Positions 54,466 through 64,000 of a stretch of 64,000 bases of DNA are shown here, in pieces. A program made the position numbers and the translations under genes. The notes under the pieces were generated by a model. That model made no database searches, had not been told where the DNA came from, and saw only the letters and a list, made by a program, of their open reading frames with translations. Origin of the DNA: Chara braunii (taxonomy: Eukaryota > Streptophyta > Charophyceae > Charales > Characeae); contig BFEA01000009.1 in NCBI GenBank assembly GCA_003427395.1, forward strand, positions 4,021,778 through 4,085,777, given 5' to 3'. Each line of letters starts with the position of its first letter. Within the stretch, counting starts at the first letter, position 1.

Positions 54466-56725
54466 TTCCACTCAAAAACTCTGAAAATCGAAGGGTCTGT
54501 GGATTTCGTTGTGGTTTTGGCAGGAAAAATATCTTTAAATTGTTTTTTTTTTAAATAGATGGTGAAATAAATGCCACGCCGATTCATCTCTACCAAGTGT
54601 GGGCCAACCGGATATGTACCTCAACTTCAGCTATTTTTCACGACCAAACGAATGTGTCGGGAAATCTGAAAATTGGACGGTCCGTAGATTTAGTCGTGAT
54701 CTTTCCAGGAAAAATATTCAAACAAACAAAAAAGTCCTCTAAACCACGAAATAAATCGCAGCGGAAATTCGATGCATTTTTCATTTTTGCCACTCCCCTG
54801 GTTCTCCCCACCGTGCTACCGTAGCCCTCTTCAACCTGTGCTACCGGTGTCGGGTGGCTGCCTACCAGCCGAATGCTCCCTTTTCTTTGATAAGAAAAAA
54901 GATTTTGCTTTGCCGCTTGTTTTTTTTTATGTTTTTGTTGAATGAATGCATGTGCCTGAGTGTGTTCGGAGAGATTTTGGGGTCTCGGCCCCATACTAAC
55001 CCTTGCATGAGCTAAAAGAGTGGTCGGCACGACAGTCTCCAGCGGGGTCGCGTAGGCTGCAAAGGTCAGAGTTTTGTTAAGGGCGTGCTCTGGGAACAGA
55101 GGAAAGGGGGACGGGCTTTTGGCCAGCCAGAAATGAGGGAGCGGGGGAAGAAGAACGAGTTTGATGTCGGCAGCGGCCATTCCACTATGGGCGTACGTTG
55201 GCCACACCAAGAAGAGAGAAGCCGACTGGGAGCGCTGGAGGTAGTGAGCTCCGGGGATCGACCGAGAGCTTATTTCGGGACGGGCCGCGACGAGATTCGA
55301 ACTTGCCCTGAGGAGTCACGACAGAGCCTGGCCGCGGGGCCACGTAGGCTCGGCCAGACGGATGATACAGATGGCAATCGCAAAATGCAGTGGGTTCGCT
55401 CCTCCTCGAATCTGGTGGGGCCGGCCACTCAAGCTCTAGCAAACGGAGGTCGGTTCAATTGACTAGGGGATCAAAAAGAGGGAGGCGGGGCGAACGTATG
55501 GAGAAGAAAGAGGGGGGGGATCAAGCTAGCTGAACTCTAGCTTCAAGAAACCGGAATGGCAGGAGAAAGAAAAGAGAAAAAAAAGGGGGAAACATGGCTG
55601 GATCGGACGAAGAATGGATGAACAAGAATCAAGAAACGGTTAGAACGAAGGAGCGCGCGCGTGCTCCTTCTTGATAACTGTCGGAGTTTGAAAGAGTTGA
55701 AAGGAGGGCCAGACAGGCCATACGGAAGTTGTTGGGATCGAGCGGGAACGGGAGGGCGCAACGGCATAGGCCGAAGCAAGAGAGAGTGAGGATGGGAAGA
55801 TGGAATGAGGCGGGGGCAGGGAGCGAGCGAAGAAGAGAAGGTGGGATGCCTGGCGCGAAAACACACAAGCGAAGTTTGGAGGAATCCGGTGTATGTGGAA
55901 AGATCGGCGGACCCGATACACAAATATAGGGAACACTTGCCGGAGAGCGAGCGTGCACGGAAACGCATGCAAAACGGATGAAAGAGGCTCGGGATCCGAA
56001 AGGAAGGTAGAAACGAGTGATCATTGGATGCAGGAAGAGCGAGCGGGATCGCGAAGTCGGCGGGAAGCCAAAAATTTTGGGATCAGCGCCGAAACGGAGG
56101 AAGGAAGAGCCAGAAGGAATCAAAGGAGGAAGGTGTATAAAAGAGGGGGGGGGGAGACGTGAAGAAGGGAGGCGCACGTCAGACTTCAGTAGCGCTTGAC
56201 AGCGGGCTGGCGCTCGGGCGAACGCAGGAACGAGAAGCGCGGGCGCTTACGAAACCAGCGTACTTATGCACAGACGTGGCAGCAGAACGCACTTTTGAGC
56301 AGCCTGCGAAGGTGCGCGCATGATAGGGGCGTACTCTGGCTACTCTATGCGCCCGAACAAGAGGGGAAGGATCCGCGCACGAGCTGTGCGGGAGTGGGCG
56401 GGGAAGAGCCGACGAGTCCGAGGATACCAAGGCACTCTGGTGCGAGGTAGGAGGCGGCGGTCGCGGCGTCAAGCCAGACCAGAGCGCGAGCGAGGAGGGC
56501 GAGAGGCGAGAGGGGCTCTATGTGCGAGGGGCTACGTCAGAGCGGAGTGGTCCGGCCGTGGGGGGCCATGCGTGAGAAGGAGCACGGAGGACGCTCGGCT
56601 GCGACACAGCTATCGATTCGGGCGAGGGGCGAAGGAGAACGGAGATAAGAGACAACGAAGGTGAACGTGGAGGAGGAAGGGAGAGGGGGATTCTCGTGCG
56701 TTCGCGGTCAGGGGATTCTTCGAGG
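54466..56725. other. No gene seen; purine-rich plus strand
   Basis: A pair of related pieces ('aaatctgaaaattggacggtcc' at 54661 and 'actctgaaaatcgaagggtct' at 54477, each followed by 'aggaaaaatat') form a diverged duplication of about 185 bp. From 55080 to 56700 the plus strand is rich in G and A. ORFs up to 190 codons on the minus strand are composition artefacts. Confidence 0.4.
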
Positions 56726-57115
56726 GATCGTTGGTTAGGCAGGCCACAAGCTTCTCGGTGGGAGTTCGCTGGTTACGAGGCTCTCTTAGCTCGTCACCAG
56801 GCTCGCTGAACACAAGCTCCTCAATTGCGAGATTCTACCGGGGAGTCCGCTGGTTACGAGGCTCTCACTTAGCTCGCTGATGACCCTGTCACCGGGTTTG
56901 CTGATTACGAGTTCCTCAATTGCGAGATTCTACCTGGGAGTCCGCTGGTTACGAGGCTCTCACTTAGCTCGCTGATGACCCTGTCGCCGGGTTTGCTGAT
57001 TACGAGCTCCTCAATTGTGAGGTTCTATCTGGGAATTCGCTGGTTACCAGGTTCCCGCTTAGCTCGCTGATGAGCCTGTCACTTGGCTCGCTGATTACGA
57101 GCTTCTCCATTGTGA
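56725..57115. repeat. 95-bp tandem repeat, about four copies
   Basis: 'cctcaattgcgag' recurs at 56821, 56916, 57011 and (tccattgtgag) 57106, exactly 95 bp apart. Each unit contains 'gtccgctggttacgaggctc' and 'cttagctcgctgatgaccct'. Confidence 0.9.
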
Positions 57116-57489
57116 GTACGTGCGTGAGGTTGCGTGCGACGAGTTTTGCCGTTTTCAAGTTTTTTTTTATGATCACGAGCTCATTGGTTCCGGATTCCTC
57201 GGTCACAAGTCTCCGCGCGTTAAAAATCTGCCGCACGTGCTCATTAGTTCCGAGCTCCTCGTGGCGCTAGAGCATTACCAACCTCTGGCGGCATTCACCA
57301 ATTACGCGGTAGCAGGTGCACGCGGTGCACGTCCGCTGGGCAAGAGTTCCGGCCGGAGGGCTCCTTTTCTAGTTCGAACCTCTGAGCTCAGATTCGGCCC
57401 TGAGGGAGAAAGGGAGAAGAAGAGAGGGAGAGAGGGAACGAGAAGGGGGAGAGAGAGAGAGAGAGAGAAAGGGGGAAGGAAAAAAAAAA

Positions 57490-58030
57490 GAGTTCTGTAA
57501 AGTGTGGCGAAGGTTCCACCTCTGTTCCGGAATCCGGCTCAGTCTGGCGTGGGAACGAGGCTGATTTTCTCGACTTTCATAAAAAGTGGTAAAGGTTCAA
57601 TCTCGGTCTCTGGGGTCGGTGCAGTCGGACTTGTGGGAACAGACAAGGTTTTTTTGAGTTCCGTAAAAGAGGCGCATATCCAGTCTATGTCCCTGGATTC
57701 TATACAGTCAGATTCGTGAAAAAGAAACTGTGTTTTTTTTCTTTTCTTGAGTTCTGAATAGCATGGATTTCGAGTTCTGTAAAGTGTGGCAAGGGTTCGA
57801 CCTCTATTCCGGAAACCGGCACAGTCAGGCTCGTAGGAACGAGACCGATTTTCTTCTCGAACTTCATAAAAATGTGGTAAAGGTTCAATCCCTGTCTCTG
57901 CAATCGGGCGGTCTGACTTGTGGGAGCAAGCTGGTTTTTTTTCAGTCACCATCCCTGGATTCCGCACAGTCAGGTTTGTGGGCAGAAAAGTGTGGTAAAC
58001 GTTCAGTCTCCGAGCGAGACTGATTTCAAC
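57490..58030. repeat. Higher-order tandem repeat of about 280 bp
   Basis: 'gagttctgtaaagtgtggc' occurs at 57490 and 57770, with about 280 bp between. Within each long unit are three related parts of 85-95 bp with the form 'ggtaaaggttca..ctctg...cagtc.g.cttgtggga.c'. Sub-repeats diverge more from each other than the long units do. Confidence 0.75.
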
Positions 58031-59010
58031 CAATTATGTAGAGTGGGGTAGGGTTCCTGCAGAAAAGCGTCCAGCCTCTTTTTTTTTGAGGTCGATACGT
58101 GGGGGCAAAGAGGGTCCTCTCAAGTCCCTTGGGGCAAGGTGGGTGCCCCACATAGGACCTTACGCCCGGGCTCTGTTCTTGAAGTCTGCGCAGCAGCAAC
58201 AAGGGGGGGGAGCGCTTCAGTCTCCGGGGCGCCGGGTTAGACCGGAGGAAACGGCCGACAAAGTGGCGCCGTTGCAGGGGATGAGCATTCTCCCGCGGCC
58301 TCGACTGGCTCAAGGACCACGGTGTGAGAGAGGACGAGCGTGACAGGTGGTGGAGGGTACACCTTTTTTTCGGCAATCGTTTCTTCGGCAGTTTGGTTCT
58401 CGGCATCGACTTTTCCAAACGGCATTTCGGCATCGACCTTTTTCTAATGGCGTTTTCGGCCTCGAAGATCCTCGACACTTTTTCGGTTGGGGAATTGTTT
58501 TCCGTGCGGGAGGGGTTGCTGGGTTGTCTGGGAGCGAGGGACTTGGGGGGATCGGAATCTCTTGATTTTGCAGGTCCGCACCGGCCCTGCTTGCGAGGTC
58601 AGGCTCTTGCTGGGAGGTGTGATATTTTTTGTGTGTTATTTTTTAAATCCGCGAATTAAGAGGGTGAAACAGTTTGCTTGTGGGGTTTGAATAGGGGTAA
58701 AAAACAATCAAAGAGGGGGAAGAAGAGTCGTACGGGAAAATTGTGTGAGTGGGTCCGCACGTGGGGAAGAGAGAGTGGACACTCGGGGGAGAGAGGAAAG
58801 GGGGGTTCAAGAGGGGCCAGGGACGCCGTCGGGGTTGGTCCAAAGGGAGAGGGGTTTGCCGAATATCCTCGACCCACACGGGTTGTGGACGTCACCCGCA
58901 CGGGATGAACTCCAGCGAGGGAACGGGCTTCACCAGAGGGGGCTGGGTTTTCTGTTCTCGACCCACGCGGATTAAGGGAACGGAGTTCTCAAGCTGGAAG
59001 TGTTCGGGAC
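58031..59010. other. No gene seen
   Basis: Short phrases 'ttcggcatcgac' recur at 58340-58490. 'ctcgacccacacggg' and 'ctcgacccacgcgg' recur at 58868 and 58959. Possible upstream region of the plus-strand gene array. Confidence 0.4.
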
Positions 59011-59238
59011 TTGGGGGTAAGAAGGGTAGTGCTTCGAGTTCCGGGACAAAGGGTCGAGGGAACTTCAACCGTCGTTGAGAACGAAAGGGGTGGGGGGCTA
59101 ATTCGGGAAGAAGAGAAGAGAGGTGCGTGGGGCACCTTGGACGAGGAATCGGAGGCCGAGTCCTGGGTGGACCGGTGTCTAGCCGATTTCTCGGACTCGG
59201 ATCTCGGGGGCTACTGGGACTACGAGAACGAATTCTGA
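59011..59238 (+). CDS. Small acidic-ended ORF, unknown
   Basis: 75 codons from an ATG, ending with an acidic and aromatic tail (EAESWVDRCLADFSDSDLGG, YWDYENEF). There is no known domain. It lies about 600 bp ahead of the eight-gene array on the same strand and may be unrelated. Confidence 0.25.
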   Translation: MGVRRVVLRVPGQRVEGTSTVVENERGGGLIREEEKRGAWGTLDEESEAESWVDRCLADFSDSDLGGYWDYENEF

Positions 59239-59846
59239 AAAGGTCGAAGGCTACAAGGTACGTATTTAAAGTGGCCAAGCCTGAGAGACTTTCTTGCTAA
59301 AATTCTAATTCCCCACCGTTTTTTGGAGACCCCGATTAAATTATCCGATTCCGAGAGAGAAAAGAGTCAGACGATGGCGAATAGGAAGAAGGGAACGAAG
59401 TGAGAAGAGTTCACGATACAAGGAGGAGAACGGGAGGGACTAGACAGACTAGTAATCATTGATTAATAGGCAGATAAAGTCTCGGGACCCGGGTAATTTC
59501 ACGCTCGAGGTGGGCCGAGTAAGGGCGTGGTGCCAGATAGGCTAACTTAGGACTACGGGTCGGTTCGGTGGGGGACATAGGGCACGGGTATGTGACTACG
59601 GTCCGACTCCGGAGAGGGGGTTGCCACCCCTCTTCGGGGATAACCTTTGCTCGCGGCTAGTTTCTATACCTGGAAGTGGGAGGACCTCTCAACGGGGGAG
59701 GACAAAAAGGTAGCCGAGTGAGACGACGCTCCTTCTCTGGTCCATCTGATCCTGCTGAGCTCACAGGCACCTCCTCCTTGTAGGGTAGGAGTGGTCTCTC
59801 GAGTGACCAAAAGTAAGGCAAAAAGGGTCTTCTTTGATTAGAATGT
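59239..59846. other. Leader ahead of the plus-strand array, no gene seen
   Basis: Contains 'ctactgggactacgagaacg' before it and several short GC-rich inverted pieces (for example 'ggggttgccacccct' at 59618). No primer-binding site was recognised. Confidence 0.4.
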
Positions 59847-60198
59847 ATGAGCTTAGAGGCGGTCCCGGAAGGGATTAGTGTGAGCAGTTACGGTGGAGTC
59901 GACGTGTGGTGCCACACCTTTCGTCTGTGGACGGGAGATTTCAACGTTGCCATTTATGTAGAGGAAGGGCAAGGTCAGCGGGAAAATTTCCTCCGTAGTT
60001 GGGAAGAGGCGGTGGGTCACTCTCGCGTGGAAAGATAGGAGTTGAGGGGATACGGTTTTAGATACTTCTACACTTTAGGATACCGAACCTACCCTAAGGG
60101 TGGTCGACCTGCGCCGGTGATTCCGGACGCCTACCTTGACGGGTCGGACGAGTGGAGAGCACTGGTCGCGATCATAGAGGGGATAGTGGGGGAGTAGG
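59847..60198 (+). pseudogene. Array gene 1, small unknown protein
   Basis: 117 codons from ATG with one TAG at 60036. It reads MSLEAVPEGISVSSYGG, VDVWCHTFRLWTGDFNVAIY, FLRSWEEAVGHSRVE, stop, YGFRYFYTLGYRTY and PDAYLDGSDEWRALVAIIEG. Gene 2 is a clear tandem copy. No known domain. Stop codon TAG at 60196-60198; gene 2 starts 7 nt later. Confidence 0.6.
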
Positions 60199-60205
60199 GA
60201 GCCTA

Positions 60206-60601
60206 TGAGCCTAAGAGTTTTGGAGGTTGAGCCAGCTGGCATTAGTGTGGGTAGTTGTGGCCCTTCTGGGGATGTAAACGTTTAGTGTTACAACTTTTAT
60301 TTTGTGGACTGGAGATTTTGACATAGCACTCTATGTAGAAGAAGGGACGGATCGAGGGGAGGACTTCCTGGATAGCTGGGAAGAGGCGGTTGGCCATGCT
60401 CGGCTAAAGAGGGTACTTTTAGGAACTTACGGGATTAGGCATTTTTACACACTAGGGTGTCGAACCTTCCGACGAGGAAAGCGACCCGCCCCAACTATAC
60501 CGGAGGCCTATCTCAACGGGTCGGGCGGTTGGAAGGTGTTAGTAGGGATCATCGGGGGGGTGGTCCATGGTCAGGATTCTAGAGGCGACTGGCGACGGTA
60601 A
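60206..60601 (+). pseudogene. Array gene 2, tandem copy of gene 1
   Basis: Starts ATG AGC CTA like gene 1 (MSLRVLEVEPAGISVGS), meets a TAG after about 26 codons, then continues in another frame from 60302 (MWTGDFDIALYVEEGTDRGE, FLDSWEEAVGHARLKRVLLG, RHFYTLGCRTF, IPEAYLNGSGGWKVLVGIIG). Every block of gene 1 is present. A run of G at 60553-60560 near the end may hide another shift. Its last 35 nt overlap the ATG of gene 3. Confidence 0.6.
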
Positions 60602-61309
60602 GATCCAAATCGAAAAGGCCGACCTCGACAAGGAGAGACAGTGTTTCAGCGTCCCTTTAGACCATCGTATGGAGGGATATTTAGCCGGGCGCGAGAGAGG
60701 CCTGAAACTCGAAAAGGGAGTTTTTCTCTGGGCGCGCTTTACTGTAGGTATTTGGGAAGGAGATCAGTGGACCAGGACTAGACCTAGGAACGGGGTGAAG
60801 GCCCGACGAGCGACGCTTCGTGCGGAAGGCACGATCTACTTGAGTCGGGAGGCCTAGGTAGAGTACGTCACCCACTAGGCGTTAGGGCGGTATCGGGCGG
60901 ACCATCAGGAGGTACGCGTGGGGCCTATTCTTAAACAGTTCTTCGAGGAGGTACCCCTTCGACACAACCTGTTGTTCCGCTTGCGAGTGACTTGTGCTCG
61001 GAACGAGGAATACCCTCGTGCTACGGGTTGCGTCCAAGCCATATTTTCATCTTACGTCTTCAGGAGAGTGTGTGGAGAGGGAGCGCGTACGAGAAGGTCG
61101 TGAAGTCTATAAGGCGAGAGAAAAGAAGAGGGTTGTCCTTTCATTCTCTTCATTGGTACTTCTCTTATTGTGTGGATAACCCGGTGCCGTACGGGGTTAG
61201 AGATGACCGGATCCGAGAACGGGTCTCTTTGGAATCGGAGCAAGAGCGTGAAGGCGGGAGAGACTACCATTACCAAAGGGTTTTTGAAGTTCGGCAAAAG
61301 GTGTTTTAG
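60567..61309 (+). pseudogene. Array gene 3, unknown family (same as A-D)
   Basis: From ATG the first frame gives GVFLWARFTVGIW and LRAEGTIYLSRE (residues about 84-95), which is the family motif and nearly the same as VRAEGWLYLSED of gene C. Two stops follow (60855, 60877). After a frameshift near 60990 the C-terminal frame reads RPSHIFILRLQESVWRGSAY and FHSLHWYFSYCVDNPVP and ends at 61309. About 248 codons in all, the size of gene A. Function unknown. Confidence 0.6.
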
Positions 61310-61314
61310 CATGA

Positions 61315-62004
61315 ATGGTTCTTTTTGACAAGGACCTTGGTAAGTTTGTCGGGTCCCCTTTAGATGAGCGAGGGGTTCGTAGCTTGGTTCCAAGCAACGG
61401 GGAAGTCCCCGATTGGAGGAGGTTGCAAGGTGGAAAAATCACGGTCGGCGGGAATTTCGTGTGGATAGAGTCGGGAGAAATAAGGGTTAGAGCGACTAGG
61501 GTGCATCTCAAAGTCACTGCGATAATCTTTGTCGAGCCGGGCGATTGGTTCAAGGTCGTAGTACCCCTGGTCTTAGGCCAAGGGGGTGGGCTGGATCTAT
61601 TGCTCCAAGAAGTAAGAGAAGTAAGGAGAAGGTGGATAGTGAGGACCCGGAGAGAGTTTAGCTTTGTGGCAATAAAATTAGAGCAGTTCGCCCGGACAAG
61701 CGAGCTTCCGAGGGCGAGTTATCCGTTAACCTCAAGGGCCCCGAGCTTTGTATTCTTGAGATCAAACGAGGATAGGGTAGTAAAGCTCTTGGAGAGAGGA
61801 AGAAGTTTAGGCCTACCCTTTAGGGCCCTGTGGATACTTTACACTCACTGTGTCGACCAGGGAATCCCTCCGCGAGGGAAACTCTGGGGTATTTTCAGGA
61901 GGCTTGGGTCTCTCGAAAAGTATGTTGCCCTCTCGCCTGGGAAGTACCGCGAGTGGGTCTTCAAAACAACCACGGTAGATGGTAAGGTTTACGCTCAGCA
62001 ATAG
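61315..62004 (+). CDS. Array gene 4, unknown family, intact
   Basis: 229 residues from ATG, 5 nt after the stop of gene 3. Residues 46-52 (GGNFVWI) and 65-76 (LKVTAIIFVEPG) form the family motif region, with W78 directly after. Residues 98-112 (QEVREVRRRWIVRTR) are basic. LPRAS at 131-135 matches VPRF of gene 6 and D by position. FRALWILYTHCVDQGIPP at about 169-186 matches genes 3 and 5. No membrane segment or signal peptide. Intact while its neighbours are broken. I do not recognise it. Confidence 0.65.
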   Translation: MVLFDKDLGKFVGSPLDERGVRSLVPSNGEVPDWRRLQGGKITVGGNFVWIESGEIRVRATRVHLKVTAIIFVEPGDWFKVVVPLVLGQGGGLDLLLQEVREVRRRWIVRTRREFSFVAIKLEQFARTSELPRASYPLTSRAPSFVFLRSNEDRVVKLLERGRSLGLPFRALWILYTHCVDQGIPPRGKLWGIFRRLGSLEKYVALSPGKYREWVFKTTTVDGKVYAQQ

Positions 62005-62006
62005 CG

Positions 62007-62681
62007 GAGTGGTAGAAACGATAGAGGTCGGTGAAGGAAGTCAGGTCTTGATTCCTAGGGACCCTCGTGTAACTCTCTACTGGATGAGTGTTGAGAATTG
62101 AGAAGGGAGAAAACATCGGAGAAGGTGCTTACATGTGGGTCAGGGCTCATCGACTCACCTGGAAGGAAGGGGTGCGAAGGGGAGGTCCGCTTCACCTGGG
62201 TCGGTTTCTCGAGGTCCAGGCTACGGTTTTCCTGGACGAGGACTCGTGGACCGAAGTTTGGAGGGGCTTAGTGACCGGCCTAGAGACTCATACGGAGTAC
62301 CGCAAGTCCGCGAGGAAGGCAGCGAACGATATAGTACTAGGCAGTTACGAGGAAGGGACTTCGGTCCCTCGAGCTTCCAAGGTGCTTCACGCAGCCTTGC
62401 CCGAGTTCCTGGGGCAGTCACTCCTGCGGGACCCGAAAGGGAGAGTGGTAGAGGAACTCCGAGCCGCTCAACAATCCAGGGTGCGGACGCAAGGGCTATT
62501 TTGGCTCTACACTCGGTGTGTTGACGCTGGGGCTCCCCCTGGGGGAGAGCTAGCTCCTATACTCGAAAGGTTAAGGGAGTTTGAGGGGGTGAGAGCTCAC
62601 GTTGTTGATGTCCCGTACGCCCGCCTCTTTGGGGAAGAGCAAGTGACTAACCGAAAGGGGTACGAGGCTCGGACGGGGTGA
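62007..62681 (+). pseudogene. Array gene 5, unknown family
   Basis: The main frame 62088-62681 starts right after a TGA. The upstream N-terminal part (VVETIEVGEGSQVLIPRDPR) lies in another frame from 62007, so a frameshift at about 62085-62100 is likely. Motifs: GAYMWVRAHRL, LEVQATVFLDED followed by SW, VPRASKVLHAALPEFLGQSL, and GLFWLYTRCVDAGAPPGGEL. The stop is TGA at 62679-62681, sharing one base with the ATG of gene 6 (TGATG). Confidence 0.6.
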
Positions 62682-63431
62682 TGATAAGGGGAATTTCGGG
62701 AACTCGTTGGGCCTCGATAGAGCCTATAGAAGAGGCGGGGGAGATTGTCCACATCATGTTACCGAAAACGAGCTTGGAGGGCCCGACGCGAACCATTCAA
62801 AGAGAAGTGGCTGAAATTCGCCGAGGGAAGGCATTCGTTCGGTTGTCAGTGAATAGCGAGAAGGGGTTAGTGATCGGGGAAGCCAAGATATTCCTTTCGA
62901 AGGAAGGTCCCCTAGAGGTAGTCCGAAATTTGAAGTTGGGAGAACACCCTCTCTTAGACGTGCGAGTTGTACGACAGATTAGAGAGACTAGTGGAGGAGG
63001 TGAGGCCTCGAGAAAGGTACCGAAAGGTATATCAAGTGACATACGCAGGTTGGGAAGAGGTACCGCTATTTGTCGCCAGTAACCCCGTAGGAGTCCCTCG
63101 TTTCATCCTCGAGCGGGTCTACCCCTCCGAAGCGGTCAAGAGGGCGGTAGAGTGTAGGATCTCGATCTTGAACCAATTTCGGTTCACTAGATCGGACCTG
63201 CACGCCCTACTATCGTGGTGCCTCCGAAACCCATACCAGGACAATTGGTCGTCACTAGACGACATGGGCTACGCCTTCGAAGGTTGGGGCCAACACGCGA
63301 GGGCGTCGACCATTTCGTGGAGGTACTTGGGGGAGATCTGTGAGGCAGGGTTAGAAGGATTGGACCCCTCGGATCTCATTCGGATCGTGATTGCGTGCCG
63401 ACGAAGGAACTTGAGGCATGAGCACGCCTGA
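62681..63431 (+). pseudogene. Array gene 6, unknown family
   Basis: The first frame, from ATG overlapping the gene 5 stop, has GKAFVRLSV and VIGEAKIFLSKE. Near 62965 the reading moves to a second frame (YDRLERLVEEVRPRERYRKV, VTYAGWEEVPLFV). VPRFILERVYPSEAVKRAVE, closely resembling VPRFMVDLVFG of D, is followed by SDLHALLSWC. It ends at 63431. About 250 codons. This gene links the plus- and minus-strand arrays best. Confidence 0.65.
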
Positions 63432-63612
63432 CACCGGAGAGCTAGTGGGACTAGAGAGGGTGAGGGCAGAAGTGTATAGAATCCTGACCCTTTGTTGGGA
63501 AGAGGAGAGAAGAGCAAGGTCAGGGTCCTTGCGCAAGATCAAATTACTTGAGACAACCACGATTAAGATCTTCGACGAATTAAAGGAGGAGCTGCTATCG
63601 GGAGGAAGATAG
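63418..63612 (+). CDS. Array gene 7, small unknown protein
   Basis: 64 codons from ATG, starting 14 nt inside gene 6 in another frame. Highly charged and helical in character (VRAEVYRILTLCWEEERRAR, IKIFDELKEELLSGG). No motif recognised. The overlap with gene 6 and the 2-nt gap to gene 8 fit translation from one polycistronic RNA. Confidence 0.5.
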   Translation: MSTPDTGELVGLERVRAEVYRILTLCWEEERRARSGSLRKIKLLETTTIKIFDELKEELLSGGR

Positions 63613-63614
63613 GC

Positions 63615-63965
63615 ATGAGAGCTACCTACACCTCTAATTCGATAACCTGGGAATTAGAGACGCGTGACAACGGCCCCGAGGTCGCGGTAGAAGGGGGAGG
63701 GGAACTTAGCCCAGGTCTCGGAGAGGACCAAGAGGCTCGAGCCAAGAAGGAATTCCTCGTCGAAGTCCGACGATTAGCTTTGTGGAAGAGGAGATCCTGT
63801 AGCACTTTTGCAAAGTTTTCGGTTTTTGTTAGTAAGGCGGGGGAAGTGCGATTCTCTAGGACTCGGAGGGAACCCTTGCTTGAGGTCAAGAGAAAGTTTG
63901 AGGAGGGCTCTAGGTGGCTCAGGACTCCCTTCGAATTTTTGCACCTAGTTGAGGCCCGTTTCTAG
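63615..63965 (+). CDS. Array gene 8, unknown protein
   Basis: 116 codons from ATG, 2 nt after the gene 7 stop. Begins MRATYTSNSITWELETRDNG; the middle is basic (VEVRRLALWKRRS), and the end reads RWLRTPFEFLHLVEARF. Intact. It could continue the same array beyond the window edge. There is no evident relation to the YLS family. Confidence 0.5.
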   Translation: MRATYTSNSITWELETRDNGPEVAVEGGGELSPGLGEDQEARAKKEFLVEVRRLALWKRRSCSTFAKFSVFVSKAGEVRFSRTRREPLLEVKRKFEEGSRWLRTPFEFLHLVEARF

Positions 63966-64000
63966 GATAGGACGGGACAATACGAGAGAGTTTTGCAGAA

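Noticed and set aside
54638-55210. 190-codon minus-strand ORF
   Set aside because: Lies across the 3' flank of E2 and GA-rich DNA; no recognisable domain.
55629-56177. 182-codon minus-strand ORF
   Set aside because: Ser/Pro/Phe-rich translation of a purine-rich strand; low-complexity artefact.

Overview
The window looks like nuclear DNA of a photosynthetic eukaryote, most plausibly a streptophyte green alga with a large repeat-rich genome (Chara-like; this is inference from a plastid rpoC2 relic and the type of Ty3/gypsy elements, not proven). There are no prokaryotic operons, phages or CRISPR arrays, and I found no confident single-copy host gene. Nearly everything recognisable is mobile-element DNA, much of it broken by stops and frameshifts, with many tandem repeats and a 781-base assembly gap (11760-12540). 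Layout. 1-3285: 3' half of a chromodomain Ty3/gypsy element (E1) ending in an LTR. 3290-3960: remnant of a LINE 3' end. 4-15 kb: almost non-coding, with a hammerhead-like motif (minus strand) and tandem repeats of about 108, 53, 172, 57, 65, 40 and 200 bp; the gap sits inside the 57/65-bp arrays. 15.6-28 kb, minus strand: a second type of Ty3/gypsy element (R) with gag, protease, RT, RNase H and a DD35E integrase, an acidic ORF after the integrase, and, upstream of gag, four tandem paralogous ORFs (A-D) of an unrecognised family. 31.1-31.55 kb: a broken unknown ORF stopping at the edge of the next element. 31552-45972: a non-autonomous LTR element (N) with 1.49-kb direct repeats, a gag related to that of R, no pol, a plastid rpoC2 fragment, a second hammerhead-like motif and several internal repeat arrays. 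46054-54465: a degenerate, nearly full-length chromodomain gypsy element (E2, same family as E1) whose chromodomain is interrupted by a SINE-like insertion with clean target-site duplications. 56.7-58 kb: tandem repeats of 95 and about 280 bp. 59.85-64 kb, plus strand: a tightly packed, operon-like array of eight small ORFs, four of which belong to the same unknown family as A-D. The most interesting signal is that unknown family. Eight divergent paralogs in two arrays on opposite strands share a motif of the type [VL]-x-x-x-[GA]-x-[VIL]-[YFI]-[LV]-[SED], a downstream VPRF/LPRA-like block and a helical C-terminal part. In both arrays neighbouring genes overlap (TGATG, 13-20 nt) or lie 2-7 nt apart, as in a polycistronic or virus-like unit. 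In the minus-strand array the unit lies directly upstream of a gypsy gag on the same strand, which suggests a giant retroelement carrying a multi-gene cassette.
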